A stretch of 64,000 nt of DNA from Theobroma cacao (lineage: Eukaryota > Streptophyta > Magnoliopsida > Malvales > Malvaceae): positions 11,121,616-11,185,615 of the forward strand of contig NC_030851.1 in NCBI RefSeq assembly GCF_000208745.1, read 5' to 3'. How positions within the stretch are numbered: position 1 is the stretch's first letter; the number at the start of each line of letters is the position of its first letter. The notes beneath the pieces were generated by a model. That model was not told the DNA's origin and did no database searches. It was given only the letters and a program-made list of their open reading frames with translations. Made by a program: the position numbers and the translations under genes. Below, piece after piece: positions 32,658 to 42,103 of the stretch.

Positions 32658-35522
32658 ATGCGACTTGTGATAAGACACGATGATCAGTGGGTGGATAGCA
32701 TTTACAAGGGTGGTGAGTCACGAATGTGGAGGATTATGAGTGATTTGTTGTTTGTGGGATTGATGAAGCTGATTGATGAAGCTGATTGATGAAGCTGGTT
32801 GAAGATGTTGTTGGGGTAAATTCAGAAATTGACGAGATTGAGTTACATGCATTGATCAGTACACCTAGAGAGTTATCGCGGCCAATTATTAAGGACGATG
32901 AAGATGTTGCATTAATTCTGCTAGAACTGAGAAATGTTCCGGCTGTGTATGTCAACATTAAGGGATGCCAAACGAATGTTATGTCACATGAAAAAGCTGA
33001 ACAACATGGTAATCAGCTCAATCAAAATGAGATATACAATGCTTCACATATACCACAGCATTCGGTCCGTAACCCACAACAATGGCAATTAACGTATGCA
33101 CAAGAGTTTGTGCAGCTCGGTAGACACACGACATTCACAGAACAATTGGCTGCACAATTTCGATCAAGATGTGCATCGAACCAATTAGTTACTTCTGTCC
33201 AACAATTGCAATGATCAGGTGAAACTGTACAATATGTAATGGGATTTTCAAATGAGAATGCGACACTTGAGTAGAACACTGTGACGTTGGAAGGTGACAC
33301 TGTGATGCTCGAGGATAATATTACATGTGATAAGGGAAATGAGGATTTGTTCCCTGCCGGTGAAGATAGATTTGATGACAATTCGGATGATGGGCCTGAT
33401 GAATGGAATGATGAGAGTTTAGACGAGGACTGACTTTATGACAATGACTTCCAATTTGCAATAATGTTGAAAGCGAAACAGAACCTATTGGAGGTGTTGA
33501 TGTAAGAGATGTTCAATGTGATGACCTCATATACAATAACCCCATCGTTGATGAGAACGGGATTCATTCCCTTAGTACATTACTCCATGACAATTATCAA
33601 GAAAGAGGAAATGCAGGGATATCTCGTATGTGGGTAATTCTAGGTGCAAAAAGGTTTTCCTTTCAAACAATTACAACTGAGAAGTCGACATGTGCCGATG
33701 ATTGCTTATACAAAAGAAGAATATTTTCCTCGAAGGTCGAGTTGAAACGAGCTTTGAACATGTTGGCTCTAAAAGAGCAGTTTGGGATAAGAGTAAAAAG
33801 GTCATGTAAAGCTCGTTATGAGGTTGGTTGCAAGGACAAGGCATGCAAGCTCAGTGTGCATGCAACTAAGTTACCTGAAAAAGGAGAATATTGGCAAGTT
33901 CAGACGTTCCATAAAGTACACACGTGTGCTGTCGATGGTTTGCAAGGGCGATTTGTGACAGCGAGTGTGAAGATAATTGGTGAACTTATGTCACAAGCTT
34001 CAGGCTAATGGAGTAGCATTAAGACCTAAAGACATAATTGGTGAAATAAGGGTTCAGTGGGGATTGAAATGCCTGTATGGTAAGGCTTGGCGAGCGAAAG
34101 AGTATGCGGAGTGGCTTGTTTTTGGTCCCCCAGAGGAGTCATTTCAACTACTACCTTTGTATTTTTATATGTTGGAACAAGAAAATCCTGGCACAATCAC
34201 TACAGTGGCTACTGATGAGGCAGAAAGATTTAAATATTGTTTCTAAAAATACGGGGCTTGTATTCGGGAGTTTAGGGATGTAATGGGTCCTACGGTTACA
34301 ATTGATGTGACACATCTAAAAGGCAGGTTCAAGGGTGTTTTGTTTTTCGTTGTATGCAAAGATGAGAACGAGTGTGTATATCCAGTTGCGTTTGGCATCG
34401 GCTATGTTAAGGACAAAGACTTGTGGACGTGGTTTCTTAGTAAGCTGCGTGATATGGTTGGTTGTCTTGAAAACACTATGTTCATTTCTAATCAGCATCT
34501 TGGCATTAAGAAAGCAATCTAAAATGCATACCCAGAAGTGCCCCACGGTTTATGCGGGTACCACTTGAAGAAAAACTTTAAAAACAAGTTCAAGCGTGAT
34601 GACGTTTCTATGATTTTCACCCTTGCTCGAGATTGTGATAAGGTTTCCGATTTCAACAGACATATGACCAGCTCAAGCAGATTCACGTGGGAGCCCACGC
34701 TGACCTTATGAGAATAGGCCTTGAGAGATGAGCACGTGCCTGTTCACCAGCAAGGCGATACCAAATGATGACATCCAACATTGCGAAATGTGTTAACTCA
34801 TACTTGAAGCATGCAAGACAAATGCCAATCACTGTTCTGATCGAGTTCATCAGAGACATGTTCCAGTGTTGGTTCCATGACCGATACGAGGAGGCCATCA
34901 AGGTGACCATGCTCCTCAACCTTTGGGTTACCAGGCAATTGAGCAAACGGTTCAATGATGCACATTGCTTTGTTGTTAAACTTATCAATCGAGTGGAGTT
35001 CGAAGTTAAAGATGGGAAGATGGATGGACTTGTAAACCTGTCCACAAAAACGTGTTCATGTTGTGAGTTCCAAACAGATTTACTACCATGCAGCCATGCC
35101 ATTGCAGCAATAAGGTTAGAATATCTTTATTTCTTATTTGAACCCGAATTGACATAGTATTTATGTTGTGCTTGAAGATTTGGTTCATTGTATTTTTCAA
35201 TAAATGCAAACGCGAAGCCATTGAATTTTGCGTTGACTACTACAAAACAACCATTTTGGTGGAGGGTTATGTAGGGTCCATTCACCCGGTAGGCCATCCT
35301 AGTGAGTGGGACATCCCCCTTCATGTGAAACAAATTATCGTCTTGCCACCACCTTAGTGAGGCCAAGCAGGAAGACCTATGAGGAAAAGGATTCCATCGA
35401 TCGGTGAAGGCAATCGAGCACAAAGATGTTCGCAATGCAAGAGGTACAACCATAATAGACAGAATTGCCCATCACCATCTGCAGTTCCATCCACAAATCC
35501 AGCACCATCTCCAAGTCAATAG
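32658..35522 (+). pseudogene. MURA-type MULE transposase, decayed
   Basis: Start MRLVIRHDDQWVDS matches the family's N-terminus. Next come the Ser/Glu-rich N-terminal region (KLVEDVVGVNSEIDEIELHA), the MuDR DNA-binding domain (33700-33990; CKARYEVGCKDKACKLSVHA, HKVHTC), the transposase core (34285-34570; TIDVTHLKGRFKGVLF with the first catalytic Asp, FISNQHLGIKKAI), a SWIM zinc finger (CSC, then CSH, 35053-35096) and a C-terminal CCHC knuckle (35427-35468). Lesions: a 13-bp triplication at 32760-32798, stops near 33212 and 33270, a frameshift near 33990, TAA at 34244-34246, and another frame loss near 34680. An intron inside the SWIM region seems to have lost its acceptor AG near 35202. Recombinase function is inferred to be dead. 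Confidence 0.88.
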
Positions 35523-36219
35523 GCGCCTTCATGAGTGCACCGACTGAAAGTATGTTCAAGTTATAGACAAACAGGTCACACACACAACAACTGTTCAATA
35601 CGAAAGATAATGTTTGAAAATGTAGGGTGTCTTGTGGATGAAGACAGCTTGTCAACCTAACTAAATTTGTAACCCATGTGCAATACTTTTGTCACAATTT
35701 TCTCTTGCAGTATCTTACATTCATTCATATTTGGATTTTGTGTTTGTTAGTTTCCTATTGTAAATGAGTCTTTATTTTTTTTTATTAATTTTGTAGATAT
35801 ATTATTTGATTATTCATTTCATTTTGTCCGTAGTTTTGAACACTTAATAGACTTGCGAAGTCCCTATACTGTTACCTCCATATAAAACTTTAAGCCAATC
35901 AATTAACAAAATAATAATAATAATATTGTACTAAAGAGTTTACTTCAAAGGATGCAAGTCTAGAAAAAGAAAATTTTAGACTAATTAAAAACATATGATA
36001 TAAAACTTAAGATTAAAACACATGACTTGACCAAACAAATTTAAAAAATTTATGGATCATCCAATCAAATTTAAAAAATTTATGGATCATCCAATCAAAT
36101 TTGATCTATGAATCATAATAATTAATTTTTATTAAATTAAAACATTTAAAAATAAAAAATATAAAGATGAAAATTCTTGAAAATTATATTATGCTAAGCT
36201 AACATGCTAAGTGCATGCA
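35523..36219. other. MULE interior between transposase and repeat array
   Basis: Transposase 3' flank, AT-rich. A 31-bp duplication (TTTAAAAAATTTATGGATCA and flanks) lies at 36039-36100. No gene was seen. Confidence 0.4.
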
Positions 36220-36780
36220 GATTTCTGTGGTAACACGCTGACTTCTTGCAGTATTGTTGGGTGACACGGCACGCCCCATCTTGTGGTGACATGCTGAGTG
36301 AAACAAGATTGTTGGCATCACACGCTCAGGGCATGTAGATTTCAGTGGTGACACACTGACTTCTTGCAGTATTGTGGGGTGACACGGCATGCCCCATCTT
36401 GTGGTGACACGCTGAGTGGAACCATATACTTGGTGCGACACGCTGAGTGGAACCAGATACTTGGTGTGACACGCTGAGTGCATGCAATTTTTTATGGTGA
36501 AACGCTGACTTCTTGCTGTATTGTGGGGTGACACGACATACCCCATCTTATGGTAACACGCTGAGTGGAACCAGATACTTGGTGTGACACGTTGAGTGCA
36601 TGCAGATTTCTGTGGTGACCCGCTGACTTCTTGCTATATTGTGGGGTGACATAGCATGCCCTAATTATGGTGACAGGCTGAATGAAACTAGATACTTAGC
36701 ATGACACGCTGACTTGTTCCAATTTTCAAGGGTGACATGCCAAGCCCGAATTGTGTGACACACCACGTGGTTTCAGTATT
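36220..36780. repeat. Internal MULE array based on GTGACACGCTGA
   Basis: About nineteen GTGACAC/GTGTGACAC-type cores occur in 560 bp, organised as longer blocks. The order is GGTGACACGCTGACTTCTTG, then GTGGGGTGACACGGCATGCC, then GGTGACACGCTGAGTGGAAC or TGTGACACGCTGAGTGCATG. The block order repeats three to four times. It sits just past the stop codon of the antisense Ulp1 gene. Confidence 0.85.
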
Positions 36781-36900
36781 AAAATTTAAAGGCATTGTGT
36801 TTGAATTGAGAAAGAAAAAGTAATGTATAAAATGAACGAATATTAAAATTAATAAAATTAATTGTATATACAAAAAATGTACAAACAAGGGTCGATATGT

Positions 36901-39900
36901 TCAGGGTTCGCTCTCACAATTGTTGAAAAAAATTTCTAGACTGTATTGGTGACGCATATTTGCAATCATATTATGCTTAACTCTGATCGATTCTGATTGC
37001 AAGATATCGTCAATGTACCTTATCATGAACATACCGCAGTTGACACTGTCATCCTACCGATGCACTTTAGCTTTTGGCAAATGAATGTCCAATGGCATCG
37101 GTGTCAAATCCCATGTCTTTCGTCGTGTTTTGTTGAAATAACCGGCTTGGTGGTAGATGATTGGCATAAATGTCGTAAGTGGTGTCATCTGAGCCACTCA
37201 CACTCCGTTATCCTTAGCATCCAAAGTTCTTGTGGAGTCCACCATCTTGATCGTCCACCTCACCAAGTCGATCTTCGCTACCACCCAATGCCCACCAACA
37301 TTGCAAGGTGCGAGGATGAAATCGACATTTTCCCATTTTTTCTAGTATGTCGGCTTCTCACCCTCCACATACACCCTCAACTCATCTGGAATTACCATAG
37401 TTGACCGAGCATCTTCAGTTGGAAATAAGGTGTGTAGCATATGGATGGTGTCTTATGAAGCATGTATACATTAGCTTACACTTAATGCAATCAAAAACTT
37501 AGTATTTTCATAATTGAAAATTTTTTAAATAAACTTACGAAGAATATTATGTCAACCACGCATGCACGGGTAGTGTACAGCTTCGACTTCGGCCCTGTCA
37601 TCTACTTACAAAGTACGCTGAGGCATGCGTCTATATGTTCACTAGTCATTTCTTTTTTGAGATCCTCTAATGTTGTGAAAAAGTCAGCCCCTTGATCTCT
37701 TAAGATCCCAATGTTATGTCTGCATATGTAACAGAATGAGTTTGAAAAGCCTTGGTGGATTAATGTTTCATTAAAAAACAATATTTGCAATATTATTTAT
37801 GAGCTTACCTCGCGCACTCGTCTTTCTTGAAAGCTTCATACGCTTCAATCGTTGTGCTCTTTACATCCCGACAGCTCACTGAGGGGTCGACGTATGAGCT
37901 TGCCTTGTATTTGCTTGTCATTTTCACCTAGGCCAGCTCAATTGGGTCTGAAATTTTTGCTGCACGATGATGGATATCATATGACTCTAGTGACGACAAT
38001 CGTGAGCCGCTGGCTTCAGGAGTGCTATGAGGAAGATGGTCTTCTCTTGCTGCTGGCTCCACTAATGCATCGGCCTAAGGAAGATCCTCTTCTTCCGCCA
38101 TGACTGAGTGAAGGTCCCCTTCTCTCCAGCAGATGCATCAATAACTGGATCGGCCTCAAGAACAGGGTCTCCATCAGCACCAGCAACATCATCGTGAATG
38201 TGCACACCGGGTTCATCATCGTGCCCATCATCAGCATCATCGTGGTCCTCACCAGCACCGTCAGATAAAAGACCACCCTACATAACGAGACAAATGGAAA
38301 AATCCATTAGCTTATATAATACCACAAACCATAAACCGAGAACAAAAAATAGAACTATATCTACTAAATGTAAATGACCAATATATGAGCGAAGATAGAA
38401 TAAAGTACCTGCGATTTCAGGTCATCTAGAATCTGACGAATGGCACTGTCCTCAAAAGTTTGCATCGCTAGAGTCAATGACTGAATTGAAGCCTTCAGCT
38501 TTGACATGTATTTTTCATATCGGTGCATGATCCGTCGCAGCTGACGCTACATGACTACTCCGTCATTGACTCTTGTAGACTAGGTTAACTGCAATAACAT
38601 ATATTACTTTGTTATTCAATAATTATATATAGAATTGTTGAACATTACCAGTTAGAACTTTAATATCCTTATCAGCGACTCATTACCACTTTGCAGTTAA
38701 GCAGGACTGATTGTTGTTTGAGGAGTTGTCTCTGCATCATCCAATTGTAAATACAGATATGTTATTTGATAATCACATATGGAATTGTTGAACACAAACC
38801 GCTGTAACCATCCTTACCGACTCCTCATTAGCACTGTGAGTCTAAAGAGGATCTATCGGTGATTGTGGATCTGTCATCGCATGGTCCAACTGCAAATACA
38901 AATATGTTATTCGATAATCACATATGGAATTGTTGAACACAAACCTTTAGAACCATCTTTACTGGCTCTTCACTGCCATTGCCATGGTCGCCACCTTACT
39001 CCATCAACTCAAGGATTGAAAGCTCATTGACGATAGCAGAGGCGATGCATATCTGCTTCATGGAACCGGTGGCTCTTTTGTGATTCAAGTTTCTCCTTTT
39101 TTCCTCTCACCTAAGCCCTAATCCACCCGATCCTCCATGTGCCCTATTGGCACGTATTGGTGGCCCTCAGATAACGGGACATCAATGTCCACAAAATAAT
39201 CCCGGTTGGCTTCATTTGGGGTGGGCTCCAAGGTCTCCACTGCCCACAACTACAAAATAGGGATTGTGATTAAATTTTAGGAAAAATTATTATACAAATT
39301 CACAATAGAAATTAGTAGCTGTTCACTCACCTGCTGAGATGACTCCAACATCTCAACTGCCTTATAAAAGTCTTTTGGCTTATGGTTTCATTGTCATCTG
39401 CACATGTGTGGGTAGACATCCTTCAGAGCAGAGGGGGCAACTATCTTTCGTAAGGTCAAAATTGCCTCCATTGTCTAGAATTGCAAGTCAAATGTAACCA
39501 TTATCAGACCGTAAATGATAAACGATTGCAACCATAAATTATTATGTCACAAGGAAAATGAAAAATGTTACGTGACAATACCTGTATCACCCACTCGAAT
39601 CCGTAAATGTTGTACCTTAAATGAGCCTTCTGCACGTTCGAGGAAGGCACTTCGAACCCCTTCAAAAGGTAGTCTAAGGTCAGCCTCCAAACGTAAAGAC
39701 CCCATGGGAAGACATTCCAAGCGTCGATGTCCTCCACCAATGAGAAGAGCCATGGCGTTACCTGTTTACGGTAGTCTTAACCAAACAAAATGTTATTCAC
39801 GATCAAGATGAATGCCATCTTGGTCGCTTAAAGTTACCTCCGTGAAACGTATCAAGCAAGGCCTGCAGCTTAACGCTCTGCTGCCTGTTCTAGTATCACG

Positions 39901-40290
39901 CATGAATTTCGTCCGCAACAACCTCGTACGGTCGTGTGAACACATCCGATATTCGACCAAACTTCAGTCTAGTGATAAGGCAGAACTCCTACTTTGATAT
40001 ACGCACCTTGTTTTTCCCAATGGCAAACCATAGCTCATGCTCCATTGAATCTGTCACAGTGATTCGACGGATCATGATGTTATGCAAGAGACTAGAGGAG
40101 AAGTAGCCTTGCAGATATACATCCAATAGTAACCCGAAGCACGTACATTTCACTGCATCATACTCCTTTTTCTCTTAGAGGGTCTTGTTGATGTAATGGA
40201 GTTGCGACCACTTACAGTGGGTGTTAATAGCGACATTGAACGCCTACTTCTCCCACGGCACAATAAGCAAATTGTCAAGATCCTCATATT
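36901..40290 (-). pseudogene. DUF1985-Ulp1 (C48 peptidase) gene inside the MULE, decayed
   Basis: The minus-strand frames give first a DUF1985 domain (40.2-39.5 kb; MEHELWFAIGKNKVRISK, WLLSLVEDIDAWNVFPWG, HLRYNIYGFEW). An acidic His/Asp-rich linker follows (38.3-38.1 kb), then MTSEHIDACLSVL (37.6 kb). The Ulp1/SENP-like catalytic core lies at 37440-36901: NVGGHWVVAKIDL carries His, MVDSTR carries Asp, and VNCGMFMI carries Cys. The conserved Gln position before the Cys block reads as a stop (VHR*DD). Other stops interrupt KPTY*KKW and DNGV*VA. Family enzymes cleave SUMO or related modifiers; the role in transposition is unknown. It lies antisense to the transposase. Confidence 0.85.
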
Positions 40291-40344
40291 GTCTGGATTG
40301 TATCTGCAAAATATGGTACACATGCACGAGTGAGTTAACCCATA

Positions 40345-40751
40345 ATGTGATAATACGCCATGCATATAACGTAAATTGAGATAACACGCCATACATATAA
40401 CGTATAATGTGATAACACGCCATGCATATAACGTAGAATGTGGTAACACACCATGCATATAATGTAAATTGCAGTAACACGCCATGCATATAACATAAAA
40501 TGTGGTAACACGCCATGCATATAACGTAAAATGTGGTAACACGCCATGCATATAACGTAAAATGTAGTAACACGCCATGCATATAACGTAAAATGTTGTA
40601 ACACGCCAACGCTAACACGCCAATCACTACAATTATTGTGTTTTTACACGAACTAGCCTAAAATACCTGTGGCGTGTGACATGCCAATCAGTGTAATTAC
40701 TAACCCGTTACACGAACTGCCCTAAAATTACCAATTTCGTGACACGCTAAA
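40345..40751 (-). repeat. Right MULE subterminal inverted repeat with eight 31-bp units
   Basis: Eight tandem units (about 40345-40605) hold CGCCATGCATATAACGTAAA on the plus strand, the reverse complement of the left array unit. They are followed by about 140 bp ending CGTGACACGCTAAAA, which mirrors the left inverted repeat. Unit starts step by exactly 31 bp (40356, 40387, 40418 and so on). Confidence 0.9.
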
Positions 40752-41194
40752 AATCTCAAAAAGTAGTTTACCCATTGTACGCCATATCTATTGTAGTTTA
40801 AAACTTTGGTACGACCATAAAATTGGGAAGAAAACAGTTTAAACATAACAATTGAAAAAGATTGAAAAAACACGAACATATCACACAAACCCAGTAAAAA
40901 ATCAACGAACAGAATAAAGTTTTAAAAGAAGTTTTATTTTCAGACTGACTGACCTCTTCACTGATAACCGACATTGTTGTTGTGGTGTTGTCAAGCTTGC
41001 AAAGAAGAAAGTCGAACACTGTGGTATCTTTGGCAGTAAAGAATGACGAACGAACCTCTTCACACAAACATTTACGATTTCTGAAAAATATTTAATTAAA
41101 ATGAAATGGCCTCATAATTTCCTCTATAAATATTCATTTATTGAATTCATTCAGTTGAAGTTCAATCGGTTTCCCGTTATTTGCCCCTTTTTTT

Positions 41195-41665
41195 CCTTTT
41201 TCAAACCATGTCGTGTCACACACTCTAAACCCTATCGTGTCACGGATCTCCATGGAGTCTGACAAACTATGAACGCTGACGTGTCATAGATTCCCTCCAT
41301 GGCGTGTCACGACTCTGAATGTTGGCGTGTCACAGATTTCTTCTATGGCGTGTCACCAACTTTGAACGTTGGCGTGTCACAGATTCCCTCCATAGCGTGT
41401 CACCAACTTTGAACGCTGACATGTCACAGATTCCCTCCATGGTGTGTCACCAACTCTGAACGCTGGTGTCACAACCGTGTCACACATTCCCACCATGGTG
41501 TGTCACAAACTCTAAACCCTGTCGTGTCACAACTGTGTCACACATTCCAATCATGTCGTGTCACAAACTCTAAACCCTTTCGTGTCACAGCTCTGCCACA
41601 CATTCCCACCATGTAGTGTCACACATTTTGAACATACTGTTTCACAAACTCTAAACCCTGCCCTA
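41195..41665. repeat. Right-end MULE array of GTGTCAC units
   Basis: About eighteen CGTGTCAC-type cores, roughly every 25-27 bp, alternate with AGATTCCCTCCATGG-like and ACTTTGAACGCTG-like spacers. The array lies outside the inverted repeat but inside the target-site duplication. The left end has no equivalent. Confidence 0.85.
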
Positions 41666-42094
41666 CCATAGCCGTCTCACATATGGCCTGCTGTAGCACG
41701 ACCATTTCGTGCTTTAGATTCACATCTTTCTCCTTTCGATTCACCACCGTATCACGGATTTCTGGTTTCACATTATTCTCCAAGCTTTCGATTCATAACG
41801 ACCGGTTCCTTGTTCGATTTAATATCAATCTTCTCCTATTATCTGAATGTCATGTCCAAAATCTCTAAAAAACCATATCATACAACATTATTTTGTTTTG
41901 CACAAGCTTCGCGAAAAAAATGGATGTTTTTGAGGAAAATAATTATTTGTGTTTGCAGTTGGACGATAATTCTGAAGATGGCTCATTAAGGGCATTTTTA
42001 TCCCAAAATCTATTTTTTTGGTTAAAAACAGTTAAAATTATCTGAAGGCTTATTTACAAAAAACGTTATTTTTAAAGGTTAAAAAAAATTCCCC
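41666..42094. other. Right terminal part of the MULE
   Basis: AT-rich sequence ending in a TTAAAAAAAATTCCCC terminus. No gene was seen. The inverted end GGGGAATTT is only a loose match to the left end AAGGAAATT, so the extreme termini have diverged. Confidence 0.6.
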
Positions 42095-42103
42095 ATTTCT
42101 ATA
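42095..42103. repeat. Right 9-bp target-site duplication of the MULE
   Basis: ATTTCTATA, identical to 31704-31712, immediately followed by GLR coding sequence. Confidence 0.9.

Larger units (their letters stand above)
31713..42094 (+). mobile_element. 10.4-kb Mutator-like element carrying an Ulp1-type gene
   Basis: The element lies between two identical 9-bp duplications (Mutator elements make 9-11 bp). Its ends are AAGGAAATTGTGAG on the left and, inverted, GGGGAATTTTTTTTAACC on the right. Inside are extended inverted subterminal repeats with 31-bp tandem arrays (32251-32565 and 40345-40751), a MURA-type transposase (+), and a DUF1985-Ulp1 protease gene (-). This matches the Kaonashi (KI) class of plant MULEs, known to carry Ulp1-like genes. 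Both genes hold stops and frameshifts, so this copy is not autonomous. The boundaries rest on the target duplication and on the GLR coding sequence that resumes across it. Confidence 0.9.

Noticed and set aside
40345..40605. CRISPR-like regular repeat array
   Set aside because: Units abut with no unique spacers, the genome is plant nuclear, and the mirrored array at the other end shows that it is part of a transposon inverted repeat.
40798..41067. 89-codon minus-strand frame in the right part of the MULE
   Set aside because: It could be a leader exon of the Ulp1-type gene, but I could not link it by splice sites or family sequence.
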